In this document: piece by piece, positions 32,808 to 40,683 of the stretch | Layout: every line of letters starts with the position of its first letter | How positions within the stretch are numbered: the first letter of the stretch is position 1 | DNA from: Clostridiales bacterium | GTDB lineage: Bacteria; Bacillota; Clostridia; Christensenellales; Aristaeellaceae | DNA: 40,683 nt | Assembly (NCBI GenBank): GCA_015056015.1 | Contig: SVHD01000020.1 | Span: forward strand, 1-40,683 | Direction: 5' to 3' | Position numbers and translations under genes: made by a program | The notes under the pieces: model-generated | Database searches by the model: none | Told to the model about the DNA's origin: nothing | The model's input: the letters and a program-made list of their open reading frames with translations, nothing else

Positions 32808-34139
32808 TTATCTGAAATTCATATTCCGCATGGCGCGCATGGCGCCGCGTTTGTTGCCCATCATCTGCTTGACCATCTTTTGCATCTGTTCAAACTGACG
32901 GATGAGGGCGTTGACATCCTGCACGGTAACCCCTGCGCCGGCGGCGATGCGCTTGCGGCGGGAAGCATTGAGGATGCCGGGGTTCTTGCGTTCCTTCAGG
33001 GTCATGGAGCAGATGATAGCTTCCGGCTTTTTCAGCGCATTTTCATCTACTTCCACATCCTTGAGCTTGCTGCCGATGCCGGGCAACATGCCGAGCACAT
33101 TCTGCAGCGGGCCCATCTTTTTGATCTGACGCATCTGATCAAGGAAATCGTTCAGATCAAAATCGGTGGGATTCTTCTTGGCTGCCAGTTTTTCGGCCGC
33201 TTCCAGATCGGCGGTTTCGGTGGCCTTTTCAATCAGCGTCAGAATATCGCCCATGCCCAGAATTCTGGACGCCATCCGCTCGGGATGGAAAGGTTCGATA
33301 TCCCCCAGTTTTTCGCCGGTACCGGCAAATTTGATGGGCTTGCCGGTGACGGCCCGCACAGAGAGCGCGGCGCCGCCGCGGGTATCGCTGTCCAGCTTGG
33401 TAATGATCACGCCGTCGATGCTGAGCTTTTCATCAAAGGATTTGGCAACATTCACCGCATCCTGACCGGTCATGGCGTCCACAACCAGCAGAATTTCCTG
33501 GGGATGAATGGCATCCTTGACGTCCTGCAGTTCCTGCATCAGCCCTTCATCAATGTGAAGGCGGCCGGCGGTATCGACGATCAACACATCCCGGCCATAA
33601 TACCGGGCGTATTCGATGGCTTCCTTCGCGGTTTTTACAGGGTTCTGGGTGCCCTTTTCAAAGACGGGAACCCCGACCTGTTCACCCACCACCTGCAGCT
33701 GCTTGATAGCGGCAGGACGATAAATATCGCAGGCGGCCAGCATGGGCTTTTTGCCCTGCTTGGTGAGAAGTCCGGCCAGTTTGGCGGCCATGGTGGTTTT
33801 ACCGGCGCCCTGCAGACCGCAGAGCATATAGATCGTGGGAACGGCGGGAGACCAGGTGAGCTTGGCGTTGCTGCCGCCCATCAGGGCCGTCAATTCCTCA
33901 TTTACGATCTTGATAACCTGCTGCCCGGCATTCAGATTGGCCAGAATCTCGGTGCCGACACAGCGCTCGGTTACCTTCTTGATGAAATCCTTGACCACCA
34001 GGTAGTTGACGTCAGCTTCCAGCAGCGCCATGCGCACTTCCCGCATGCCATCCTTGATGTTCTGCTCCGTCAGCTTGCCTTTGCCGGTGAGCTTTTTAAA
34101 TGCATTTTGCAGCTTTTCAGAAAGCCCTTCAAACGCCAT
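32808..34139 (-). CDS. ffh: Signal recognition particle protein Ffh
   Basis: Ffh binds signal peptides of nascent membrane proteins together with 4.5S/SRP RNA and docks on FtsY. The 443-residue protein has the N domain (residues 1-95), the GTPase G domain with G1 GLQGAGKT (108-115), DTAGR (189-193) and TKLD (247-250), and a methionine-rich M domain ending in FEQMQKMVKQMMGNKRGAM. A strong AGGAGG lies 8 nt before the ATG. It begins 1 bp past the stop of ylxM, as in other Firmicutes. Confidence 0.97.
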   Translation of the reverse strand: MAFEGLSEKLQNAFKKLTGKGKLTEQNIKDGMREVRMALLEADVNYLVVKDFIKKVTERCVGTEILANLNAGQQVIKIVNEELTALMGGSNAKLTWSPAVPTIYMLCGLQGAGKTTMAAKLAGLLTKQGKKPMLAACDIYRPAAIKQLQVVGEQVGVPVFEKGTQNPVKTAKEAIEYARYYGRDVLIVDTAGRLHIDEGLMQELQDVKDAIHPQEILLVVDAMTGQDAVNVAKSFDEKLSIDGVIITKLDSDTRGGAALSVRAVTGKPIKFAGTGEKLGDIEPFHPERMASRILGMGDILTLIEKATETADLEAAEKLAAKKNPTDFDLNDFLDQMRQIKKMGPLQNVLGMLPGIGSKLKDVEVDENALKKPEAIICSMTLKERKNPGILNASRRKRIAAGAGVTVQDVNALIRQFEQMQKMVKQMMGNKRGAMRAMRNMNFR

Positions 34140-34517
34140 TTATTCTTCCTCCTGAAATAGCAGTTGGGCAATCAATTGCCGCGCGCTGTCGAGGTGATGT
34201 TTGCTTTCGCCGGTAGCGGTAATCTGCTTTAATTCTTCTTCGCAGGCCCTCAATCCCGTTTCCACGGCCTGAAACCGGCGAAGCAGCCCCAGCTTTTCTT
34301 CCATGTTTTCCAGTTGTTTTTCCGTGCGATTGACTGTATCATGCACGCTTTGACGGCTGATGGAAAATTGCTGGGCAATTTCTGCCAGGGAAAAATCCTC
34401 TTCCCAGTAGAGCCGGGAGATTTCCCGCTGGTTTTCCGTCAGCATTTCCCCATAGAAGGCAAGCAGCCAGGAAAGGGATACCTTTTTTTCCATCGTAGAA
34501 AGCCCTTTCCGTTCCAT
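34140..34517 (-). CDS. ylxM: YlxM/p13-family helix-turn-helix protein
   Basis: YlxM is a small protein always found before ffh in Firmicutes and thought to modulate SRP. The 125-residue protein has a sigma-like helix-turn-helix: LTENQREISRLYWEEDFSLAEIAQ and FSISRQSVHDTVNRTEKQLE, followed by a helical tail. GGAGG lies 5 nt before the ATG at 34517; an internal ATG eight codons later is a weaker option. It shares its promoter with ffh. Confidence 0.9.
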   Translation of the reverse strand: MERKGLSTMEKKVSLSWLLAFYGEMLTENQREISRLYWEEDFSLAEIAQQFSISRQSVHDTVNRTEKQLENMEEKLGLLRRFQAVETGLRACEEELKQITATGESKHHLDSARQLIAQLLFQEEE

Positions 34518-34557
34518 GCCTACCTCCTGTCAAGGCGAATTACCTGACGCCTCATAC

Positions 34558-34585
34558 ATTATACACGTTTTCACGTGAATGTCAA
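34558..34585 (-). promoter_or_regulatory. Promoter of the ylxM-ffh operon
   Basis: On the minus strand a perfect TTGACA (34585-34580) and TATAAT (34563-34558) are 16 bp apart. The spacer contains the palindrome TTCACGTGAA (34579-34570), a possible operator. A further dyad GTCAAG...CTTGAC spans 34581-34600. Confidence 0.85.
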
Positions 34586-34625
34586 GCACTTTTCCTTGAC
34601 AGTTTCACATTTTTTTGAATCTTTT

Positions 34626-35408
34626 TTACGTATCCGAGCAGCCATTCATCTGATCCACAAATTCCTTTGTCCGGGCTGTCATTTCCACCCAGGCCGGCCG
34701 GAAGCCGCATTTGATGGCATTGCGGACAGAGGCAAGATTGCACCAGGCTGCGCAATAAAACGGCACCTTGCCAAGGTTTAAAATCTCCAGTGCCAGACGA
34801 CTGGTAAGGGCCGATGCAATCCCCCGCCTTCTGTATTCAGGCAGCACGTCAATTCCAATCTGATACATCTCTTCGCAGTCGGCAGACGCACCGGCAAGCC
34901 CGATCAGCTTTTCTCCGTCGTAGGCCCCCACGCCAATCATATCCAGATGTTTCCTCTTGGCGCAAAGGGCATTTTTCCAATGCGCGCTGTCATACAGTCC
35001 CGAAAAATCCTCGGGAAATAAAATCTTTAGCCTGTAATCGCAGGGCAGGGGTTTCAAAGCATCCGGATCAGGAAGAAAGTATTCCGCCATAAAGCAGATT
35101 TTCATGCCAAACGGCTGGAGCATATCATCCAGTGCATGCAGATTGGGCGTTTCAAAACAATGGGCCACGGGATAGGATTCAATGTACTTCCGTGCAACTT
35201 CCTCAAGGCGCGGGCTGGTCTGTGCCACCACGCAGCTGCCATAGGAGGTAAAATTGCATTCAAAGGGCAGCGGCAGATATTTCCGCGCCTGTGGATGCTC
35301 CGCCGAAGGAACTACAATGCTCCGTCCGGATAAAAAATCTTCCGGGGTGCAATTACAGTCAATGGCAGATTGACGCAAGGCAATTTCCCAAATTTTTTCA
35401 TTGGTCAT
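34626..35408 (-). CDS. GNAT-family N-acetyltransferase
   Basis: The 260-residue protein has a C-terminal GNAT domain: VGAYDGEKLIGLAGASADC, then the acetyl-CoA loop region QIGIDVLPEYRRRGIASALTSRLALEIL and AWCNLASVRNAIKCGFRPAW. The N-terminal half (residues 1-120) is less clear and may be a degenerate second lobe. The substrate is unknown. It lies just downstream of the WbsX/GH99-like gene (9 bp gap), so the two are probably cotranscribed. The ribosome binding site is distant (GGAGG 14 nt away). Confidence 0.85.
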   Translation of the reverse strand: MTNEKIWEIALRQSAIDCNCTPEDFLSGRSIVVPSAEHPQARKYLPLPFECNFTSYGSCVVAQTSPRLEEVARKYIESYPVAHCFETPNLHALDDMLQPFGMKICFMAEYFLPDPDALKPLPCDYRLKILFPEDFSGLYDSAHWKNALCAKRKHLDMIGVGAYDGEKLIGLAGASADCEEMYQIGIDVLPEYRRRGIASALTSRLALEILNLGKVPFYCAAWCNLASVRNAIKCGFRPAWVEMTARTKEFVDQMNGCSDT

Positions 35409-35417
35409 GGATGCGTC

Positions 35418-36524
35418 TTATTCCTCCGTGAATACCCGCTTGATGGCCTCCAGATAGCCATAGCCATACAGGTCATCCGGCTGCAGATAGCTGGTTTCCG
35501 TCCATTCATTCCAGCTATTGATGGTCACCAGGGGCGGCTGATTGGGATGGGAATCCACATACTCCTTCGCCATCCGCAGTGCCTTTTCAATATTCTCCGG
35601 CGTACAATTTTTCATCACCCGAGGCTTAAAATTGATAAAGCGCGGATTATTATCCCAGCCTACCGAAACATGCGGGAAATAGGGAATGGTCAGCTTCGTT
35701 TCAAGGCGTTCCCATTCCTTTTTTACATCGGGAATCACTTCTTCATAATTCCTGTCCACATTGGTAAAATGAACAAATTGATAATGGCTGGTGCTGTCAA
35801 AGCCCAGATCGCAGAAGCGTTCCGCCGGGGTATCCTTGCCTCCGTCCACACCGCTGATATTGCTGGCCTTATCGCTCCAGACAGTAAATTGCAGATGCAG
35901 CCCGGGAAGACCCTGGCGGATACATTCTTCCTTAAACCAGGCAATGGCTTTTCTTGTGTTCTCAACTCCGCCCAGGCCTTTTACCAGCTTGGGCACATCA
36001 TAAATCATAAAAACCGGCTTTCCGTCGATCGTGTAATAATTGGGAAGGTGGAAATATTTTTCAATTACCCTGCTCATAGCGCGCCTGAATTCTGTCTCAT
36101 CCACGCCGCCGCCCCATACCACGGTGTCGCCATCATGGCTGTTGCGCTTATCCCACAGCATCAGGGCGTCATGATTGGCCCACATCAGGTAAAAGCGCAT
36201 CTTCTGATTATTCCGCGCCTTTAAAAAGCCGTCATTTAAACAGTTTTCCAGGAAAGGCCGACGGTCATACCAATACCAGTCATAAATGAATACATTGACG
36301 CCATGGGAAACGGCTGCCTCTATTTCCATTTCCATCACAAACGGATCGGCTTCATTTACATAGCCCCAAAGGGGTTTCCTGGGCCATTGATGCCCAGGAA
36401 ACTTGGCCTGGGCCGAGCGAACGGATTGCCATTCCCCCATGCCTTCCGGCCAGAAAATCCGCGTTCTTTTCTCATCGCCTGTGTAAGCAGGCCATATATA
36501 TGCTGCCACATCATATTTACTCAT
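35418..36524 (-). CDS. WbsX/GH99-like protein
   Basis: The 368-residue protein matches the WbsX-type family, related to GH99 endo-mannosidases and found in polysaccharide loci: MSKYDVAAYIWPAYTGDEKR, VNVFIYDWYWYDRRPFLENCL, FYLMWANHDA, YYTIDGKPVFMIYD and INSWNEWTETSYLQPD. The family folds as a (beta/alpha)8 barrel. It has no signal peptide. GGGAGG lies 8 nt before the ATG at 36524. It is divergent from the duplicated GH-A glycosidases across a 200-bp promoter region, suggesting a shared sugar. Whether it is a hydrolase or a glycosyltransferase is not certain. Confidence 0.8.
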   Translation of the reverse strand: MSKYDVAAYIWPAYTGDEKRTRIFWPEGMGEWQSVRSAQAKFPGHQWPRKPLWGYVNEADPFVMEMEIEAAVSHGVNVFIYDWYWYDRRPFLENCLNDGFLKARNNQKMRFYLMWANHDALMLWDKRNSHDGDTVVWGGGVDETEFRRAMSRVIEKYFHLPNYYTIDGKPVFMIYDVPKLVKGLGGVENTRKAIAWFKEECIRQGLPGLHLQFTVWSDKASNISGVDGGKDTPAERFCDLGFDSTSHYQFVHFTNVDRNYEEVIPDVKKEWERLETKLTIPYFPHVSVGWDNNPRFINFKPRVMKNCTPENIEKALRMAKEYVDSHPNQPPLVTINSWNEWTETSYLQPDDLYGYGYLEAIKRVFTEE

Positions 36525-36633
36525 GAATGTTACCTCCCTTATCAATGTCTACGCTCATTATAACAGGGATGAATAAAAAAAACAAGAAACGCTTGCCGGA
36601 CGGTCAATCATGCATTGCAAATAAAAAATGCGC

Positions 36634-36693
36634 GAAATTGATAAATTTCTTATTGATTCTGATATTTTTCTTTTTTTCAAATCATGCTATACT
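36634..36693 (+). promoter_or_regulatory. Promoter region of the GH-A pair with operator-like palindrome
   Basis: GAAATTGATAAATTTC (36634-36649) is a perfect 6-4-6 palindrome. A TATACT -10 element lies at 36688-36693, 31 bp before the GH-A start, but its -35 is weak, so an activator may be needed. The rest of the 200-bp divergent gap shows nothing further. Confidence 0.45.
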
Positions 36694-36724
36694 GTAAAAT
36701 ATGAACGAATTAAGGAGGCAACAT

Positions 36725-38089
36725 ATGCGCTATCTGGGACAGATGAAAACCTATCATTCCCATGAGATTCCCGCCGATTGTTCCGTCGGTATCGGCTTTG
36801 AATGCATTGACCGGGATATGATCAAGCCGGAAAAATGCTATAATCCATTAGCAGCCTGCGGCGCAAAATACGCCCGCTGTCAAACCGGCTGGGCCAAATG
36901 TGAACGCGAAAAGGGCGTTTATAACTGGGGCTGGCTGGATGATATTGTAAATAATCTCCTTTCCCGCGGTGTGATTCCCTGGTTCAATGTTGGCTACGGC
37001 AATCCTGCCTATATGCCCCATACGCCTAATCCTACCGGCGTTGGCTGCATGCCGCTTTTGTATGAAGATTATGTGGTGGAAGGCTGGAAAAACTATGTTC
37101 GCGCACTGGCGGAGCATTTCAAAGGACGCGTCACCCACTTTGAAATCTGGAATGAACCGGATATCGTCCATTTCTGGTATCCTGGTGAGCCCGACGCAGC
37201 GGCATATGCAGAACTGATCAGGTTGACTGGCGGCATCATTCGTTCTGTGATTCCTGATGCCCGGATCGGTGCCTGCACTTCCTCCAATCCCAAACATGAA
37301 TATGTAAGCAAATTATTTGAAAATCTCTCCCCTGCCGATTTGGATTTTTATTGCTTCCACACCTATAAACAGTATCCTGAAGAATTAATCAACACCGGTT
37401 TTTACAGCAGCATTATCGCCATCGCGAAAGAGAAAGGCATGAATCATCTGGATTTCTGGATGGGCGAAGGCGGCCATGCCTCCTGGCATCCGGTGTATCA
37501 CCGCGCCTGCAAGGGCGGCGGCGGCAGCGAGCATCGCCAGGCCGTATGGCAATTGCGTCGGTTCCTGCTGGACTTCAAGATTGGATTGAAGCTCACCTCC
37601 CAATTCCAAATCGCCGATATGATGGAACGCCCCTATCAGATGGCAACCAGTTTGATTCAAAACACGCCTGCGCGTCAGGGCATCCTGAACGGCCTGATCT
37701 ATACCCCCAAGAAGGCCCATGATACCATGTCCCGGCTTTCTGTCATCCTCAGCGGTAAGCGTGAAATCATCGAAGATCAGCTTCAAATTTCCACGCCGAA
37801 GCACGATTATGATCCCATCATCCTTTCCTATCTTCGGGAAGGCAAGGAAGTCAACATCTATTGGCTGCCCATTCCCATCGAGGAAGAACGGCCTCTACTG
37901 AAAAAAGCCACGCAGGTCAAATTGCTTTCCGATGCCATCAAAAATCCCATGGTGATTGATCTGTTTACCGGCATCGTGCTGGAACCCGAGGATTGCGAGT
38001 GGAATCCCGAAACCCGCGTCATTTCCGGCCTGCCCATTGGCGAATATCCTATCCTGATTTGCGATAAGGATACGTTCGAAGTGGAATAA
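36725..38089 (+). CDS. Clan GH-A glycoside hydrolase, copy 1
   Basis: The 454-residue protein is a (beta/alpha)8 glycosidase, closest by motif to GH39-like enzymes. The acid/base is probably Glu144 in HFEIWNEPD and the nucleophile Glu248 in FWMGEGGHASW. Other marks are VGIGFECIDRDM near the N-terminus, GVIPWFNVGYGNPAYMP, and a C-terminal beta domain after about residue 370. No signal peptide is present, so the substrate is a short imported sugar. AAGGAGG lies 6 nt upstream of the ATG at 36725. The next gene is a near-identical copy. Family placement below clan level is uncertain. Confidence 0.85.
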   Translation: MRYLGQMKTYHSHEIPADCSVGIGFECIDRDMIKPEKCYNPLAACGAKYARCQTGWAKCEREKGVYNWGWLDDIVNNLLSRGVIPWFNVGYGNPAYMPHTPNPTGVGCMPLLYEDYVVEGWKNYVRALAEHFKGRVTHFEIWNEPDIVHFWYPGEPDAAAYAELIRLTGGIIRSVIPDARIGACTSSNPKHEYVSKLFENLSPADLDFYCFHTYKQYPEELINTGFYSSIIAIAKEKGMNHLDFWMGEGGHASWHPVYHRACKGGGGSEHRQAVWQLRRFLLDFKIGLKLTSQFQIADMMERPYQMATSLIQNTPARQGILNGLIYTPKKAHDTMSRLSVILSGKREIIEDQLQISTPKHDYDPIILSYLREGKEVNIYWLPIPIEEERPLLKKATQVKLLSDAIKNPMVIDLFTGIVLEPEDCEWNPETRVISGLPIGEYPILICDKDTFEVE

Positions 38090-38153
38090 CGCCATTATTC
38101 TACAATGCTACTATGGCGTAAAAAAGAAATAAATAAACGAGGAGGAAATTTTT

Positions 38154-39518
38154 ATGCGCTATCTTGGGCAAATGAAAACCTACCATTCCCACGAAATCCC
38201 CGCTGACTGTTCCGTCGGCATCGGCTTTGAATGCATCGACCGGGATATGATCAAGCCGGAAAAATGCTATAATCCCCTGGCTGCCTGCGGCGCCAAATAT
38301 GCCCGCTGCCAGACCGGCTGGGCCAAATGCGAAACCGAAAAGGGGGTTTATAATTGGGGTTGGCTGGATGACAACGTTGATAATCTGCTTGCCCGGGGCG
38401 TGATTCCGTGGTTCAATGTGGGCTACGGCAACCCCGCCTATATGCCCCACACCCCCAATCCCACCGGCGTCGGCTGCATGCCGCTTTTATATGAAGATTA
38501 TGTAGTAGAAGGCTGGAAGAACTACGTCCGTGCCCTGGCGGAACATTTCAAGGGCCGCGTAACGCATTTTGAGATTTGGAATGAATCGGATATTGTTCAT
38601 TTCTGGTATCCCGGCGAACCCAGCGCCAAGGCCCTGGCCGAGCTCATCAAGCTCACCGGCAGCATCATCCGTTCCGTCATTCCCGACGCCAAGATCGGCA
38701 CCTGTACTGCAGGCAGCAAGCCGGAATATGTATCCGAATTATTTGAAAATCTGACCCCCGATGATATGGATTTCTATTGCTTCCACACCTATGATCGCTA
38801 TCCGGAAAAGCTTATCAACAATGGCTATTATGCCAATACCATCGCCATTGCCAAAGAAAAAGGCATGGGCAATCTGGAATTCTGGATGGGCGAAGGCGGC
38901 CATGCCTCCTGGCATCCGGTGTATCACGGGGCCTGCAAGGGCGGCGGCGGCAGCGAGCATCGTCAGGCCGTATGGCAACTGCGGCGATTCCTGCTGGATT
39001 TCAAAGTGGGCCTGAAGCTCACCTCCCAATTCCAGATCGCCGATATGATGGAACGCCCTTATCAGATGGCCACTAACTATATCCAGAATACGCCTGCACG
39101 TCAGGGGATTCTGAATGGTCTTATTTACACCCCCAAGAAGGCCCATGATACCATGTCCCGCCTTTCCATCATCCTCAGCGGCAAGCGCGAACTCTTGGAT
39201 AATCAGATTGAGGTTTCTGCACCCAAGGATGACGAATATGATCCCATCATCATTTCCTATCTCCGGGAAGGAAAGGAAATCAATGTCTACTGGCTTCCCA
39301 TCCCCATCGAAGAAGAACGCCCAATGCTGAAAAATTCCACGGAAGTGAAATTGCTTTCTAATGCCATCAAAAATCCTATGGTGATTGATTTGTTCACCGG
39401 CATTGTGCTGGAACCTGAGGCTTGCGAATGGAATCCCGGAACCCGGGTCATTTCCGGCCTTCCCATCGGCGAATATCCCATCCTGATCTGCGATAAGGAT
39501 ACCTTCCAGGCAGAATAA
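38154..39518 (+). CDS. Clan GH-A glycoside hydrolase, copy 2
   Basis: This 454-residue protein is a tandem duplicate of the preceding gene, about 89% identical by eye. The first 144 residues differ at only four positions; changes gather around residues 145-245 and 340-400. Both catalytic glutamates are kept (Glu144 and Glu247), but the normally invariant proline after the acid/base glutamate is Ser here (HFEIWNESD, compared with WNEPD in copy 1). GGAGG lies about 7 nt before the ATG, and the 64-bp gap lacks a terminator, so both copies are likely on one mRNA. The substitutions suggest diverged specificity, not decay. Confidence 0.85.
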   Translation: MRYLGQMKTYHSHEIPADCSVGIGFECIDRDMIKPEKCYNPLAACGAKYARCQTGWAKCETEKGVYNWGWLDDNVDNLLARGVIPWFNVGYGNPAYMPHTPNPTGVGCMPLLYEDYVVEGWKNYVRALAEHFKGRVTHFEIWNESDIVHFWYPGEPSAKALAELIKLTGSIIRSVIPDAKIGTCTAGSKPEYVSELFENLTPDDMDFYCFHTYDRYPEKLINNGYYANTIAIAKEKGMGNLEFWMGEGGHASWHPVYHGACKGGGGSEHRQAVWQLRRFLLDFKVGLKLTSQFQIADMMERPYQMATNYIQNTPARQGILNGLIYTPKKAHDTMSRLSIILSGKRELLDNQIEVSAPKDDEYDPIIISYLREGKEINVYWLPIPIEEERPMLKNSTEVKLLSNAIKNPMVIDLFTGIVLEPEACEWNPGTRVISGLPIGEYPILICDKDTFQAE

Positions 39519-39524
39519 CCGCAT

Positions 39525-39557
39525 AAAAAAACCCCGCTCCTGCAAGCGGGATTTTTA
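39525..39557. terminator. Terminator of the GH-A pair
   Basis: CCCGCT / AGCGGG with a 6-nt loop is flanked by an A run on the left and TTTTTATTT on the right. It can also stop the convergent ZIP transporter transcript. Confidence 0.7.
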
Positions 39558-39570
39558 TTTGCCTTTTAAC

Positions 39571-40410
39571 TCAGGCGAAGATAATGATCAGTCCAACCAA
39601 AACGCCAATAATGGAAAAGAACGCGGGCAATTTGCTGTGATACATGAGGATCGCCTGAGGAAATATTTCCCCAAACACCACGTAGAGCATAGCACCGCTG
39701 GCAAACCCGAGACTCAATGCCAGGCCAACAGCCCCGATATCACCCAGGAGATACCCCAAAAGCGCGCCAATAATCGTGGGAATACCGGAACAGGCGGTCA
39801 GCAGCACCGCCTTGCCTTTTCCCATACCGCCGCTGATCAGGGGAACGGAAACGGCCATGCCTTCCGGGATATTATGCAGCCCGATCAAAACCGCCAATAC
39901 CAACGCCGCGCTGCCCATCACCCCGTTATTGCTGGCGTAGGATGCGCCGATGGTCATCCCTTCAGGCACATTATGCAGCGCAATGGCGCATGCCATAACA
40001 ATTCCTGCAATAAACAGCGCAAAACGATTGTCTCTTTGGGAATAATGCTGCCCAAGATGATCGCTGTGAATCAGTTCATCCAGATCATCGGCCGTTTTGG
40101 GATGATCCGGGCCAATATGCGGCACTTCCGGGTTGGTTTTTTTGTCAATCAAATGATTCAGAAGAAAAATGATGCCAACGCCCAGCGCGATGGAGCCGAT
40201 TACAATTGGCAATCCAACATTGGTTTCAATGGCCTCAATGATCAGATCAAAGCATACTACGCTCAACATGACCCCGCCGGCAAAACTCAAAAGCAGGCTC
40301 ACTGTGCGATTGGAGTTTTTCTGCATCAGCGCGCCGATCAATCCGCCCACGCCTGTTCCTACAACGCCGGCAATGGCTGTGGTTAACAATAATGTTTCAA
40401 TAACGCCCAT
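39571..40410 (-). CDS. ZIP-family metal transporter
   Basis: ZIP proteins carry zinc or other divalent metals into the cytoplasm. The 279-residue protein has about eight membrane segments. The paired motifs HNVPEG and HNIPEG fall in helices IV and V and form the metal path. The middle loop is polar and His/Asp-rich (PHIGPDHPKTADDLDELIHSDHLGQHYS), typical of ZIP cytoplasmic loops. AGGAG lies 6 nt before the ATG at 40410; an earlier in-frame ATG lacks a site. It has its own strong promoter and no metal regulator gene nearby. Confidence 0.93.
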   Translation of the reverse strand: MGVIETLLLTTAIAGVVGTGVGGLIGALMQKNSNRTVSLLLSFAGGVMLSVVCFDLIIEAIETNVGLPIVIGSIALGVGIIFLLNHLIDKKTNPEVPHIGPDHPKTADDLDELIHSDHLGQHYSQRDNRFALFIAGIVMACAIALHNVPEGMTIGASYASNNGVMGSAALVLAVLIGLHNIPEGMAVSVPLISGGMGKGKAVLLTACSGIPTIIGALLGYLLGDIGAVGLALSLGFASGAMLYVVFGEIFPQAILMYHSKLPAFFSIIGVLVGLIIIFA

Positions 40411-40460
40411 AATTATCTCCTGTACCTCATCAATCGACAAGTTTTTCACATACGTCATGT

Positions 40461-40489
40461 ATTATATCATTACAACAATATGAAGTCAA
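40461..40489 (-). promoter_or_regulatory. Sigma-A promoter of the ZIP transporter gene
   Basis: On the minus strand TTGACT (40489-40484) and TATAAT (40466-40461) are 17 bp apart, about 50 bp ahead of the start codon. Confidence 0.8.
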
Positions 40490-40572
40490 AATAATCTGCA
40501 GATTTCTTCCTAAAAGTACACCTAAAATACATATCTCCGTCGGGTTAAAACTGCCAGCATTTTGCGAACAAA

Positions 40573-40603
40573 CAAAAAACCGGCTTGCCACTGCAAGTCG
40601 GTT
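40573..40603 (-). terminator. Terminator of the tRNA gene
   Basis: On the minus strand AACCGACTTGC / GCAAGCCGGTT with an AGTG loop and one mismatch is followed by TTTTTTG, 3 bp past the tRNA CCA end. Confidence 0.75.
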
Positions 40604-40606
40604 TGA

Positions 40607-40683
40607 TGGTCTGGGTGAGAGGATTCGAACCTCCGGCCTCTTGAACCCCATAGGTCGGGACTGCGTCCCGTCCAGCTTCAAGC
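40607..40683 (-). tRNA. tRNA-Pro(GGG), 3' part, with apparent 26-nt insertion in the anticodon loop
   Basis: On the minus strand the 3' half is clear: loop bases ATGGGGT (40651-40645) with anticodon GGG, stem TCAAG (40644-40640), variable AGGCC, T arm GGAGGTTCGAATCCTCT, acceptor CACCCAG and encoded ACCA. The expected 5' anticodon stem strand CTTGA is not adjacent; it occurs at 40682-40678, after 26 extra bases (40677-40652). Those bases form a hairpin of CGGGAC/GTCCCG plus two more G-C pairs. The gene runs off the window edge, so the acceptor 5' strand and D arm are not seen. It may be a real insertion, a pseudogene or an assembly artefact at a contig end. Confidence 0.75.

Larger units (their letters stand above)
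36725..39518. repeat. Tandem gene duplication, offset 1,429 bp
   Basis: Two glycosidase genes of equal length are aligned start to start at a 1,429-bp offset. DNA identity is high but scattered with synonymous changes; the longest perfectly shared stretch covers about 46 bp over the nucleophile region (near 37454 and 38883). Confidence 0.9.

Noticed and set aside
32793-34160. Long plus-strand open frame (455 codons) antisense to ffh
   Set aside because: It is a mirror frame of ffh, which has full SRP54 motifs, a ribosome binding site and operon context. The antisense product is rich in His, Gly and Phe and has no recognisable domain.
40430-40681. Minus-strand open frame over the tRNA and its terminator
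   Set aside because: It is a translation of the tRNA gene and its terminator, and overlaps the ZIP promoter.

Overview
This window looks like a core-genome segment of a low-to-mid GC Firmicute, most likely an uncultured, spore-forming Clostridia-type bacterium. Supporting signs are the SpoIVFA/SpoIVFB-like pair, Firmicutes gene orders (dgt-dnaG-rpoD-trmK-nif3; ylxM-ffh-rpsP-khpA-rimM-trmD), strong AGGAGG ribosome binding sites, many TTGACA/TATAAT sigma-A promoters, and U-tract terminators after most transcription units. I see no insertion sequence, prophage module or CRISPR array.

Layout. 0-11.4 kb: a UPF0251/NifX-like fusion gene with an internal start, ftsH, an F420-ligase-like gene, proC, an XRE regulator overlapping an NlpC/P60 hydrolase, yebC, an exported C39-like protein, the SpoIVFA/SpoIVFB-like pair, rnhA and a VanY-like carboxypeptidase. 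11.4-15.5 kb: a tyrosine recombinase behind a 14-bp inverted repeat, a small SGNH/SASA esterase, then lexA with an operator-like palindrome, flanked by a divergent 58-residue cysteine-rich protein and a kinase-like gene. 15.5-23.3 kb, all minus strand: RNase P RNA, rsgA, a candidate structured RNA, a zinc-ribbon protein, nif3-like, trmK, rpoD, dnaG and dgt. 23.3-26.1 kb: a divergent gatCAB operon in which GatB lacks its tail domain. 26.1-29.2 kb: a sialate O-acetylesterase-type gene behind a dyad-rich promoter region, and an unrecognised helical protein. 29.3-34.6 kb: the SRP/ribosome-maturation operon, interrupted by three genes (alarmone-hydrolase-like HD, NUDIX, methyltransferase) between rimM and trmD. 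34.6-39.6 kb: a GNAT acetyltransferase, a WbsX/GH99-like protein and a tandemly duplicated clan GH-A glycosidase. 39.6 kb to the end: a ZIP metal transporter and the 3' half of a tRNA-Pro(GGG) whose anticodon loop appears to carry a 26-nt hairpin insertion at the edge of the window.

How the parts fit. Most of the window is housekeeping: replication priming and nucleotide control (dnaG, dgt, rnhA), transcription (rpoD, lexA), translation and RNA processing (rnpB, rsgA, trmK, trmD, rimM, rpsP, khpA, gatCAB), membrane protein handling (ffh, ftsH) and wall remodelling. A lighter accessory layer deals with glycans: two SASA esterases, a WbsX/GH99-like protein and two GH-A enzymes. All of these lack visible signal peptides, so they probably act on imported oligosaccharides. 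The observations most worth following up are the interrupted tRNA-Pro, the internal start in the UPF0251/NifX fusion, the recombinase-linked inverted repeat, the lexA/cysteine-rich protein pair, the three-gene insertion and internal terminator in the rimM-trmD operon, the tail-less GatB and the candidate structured RNA upstream of rsgA.
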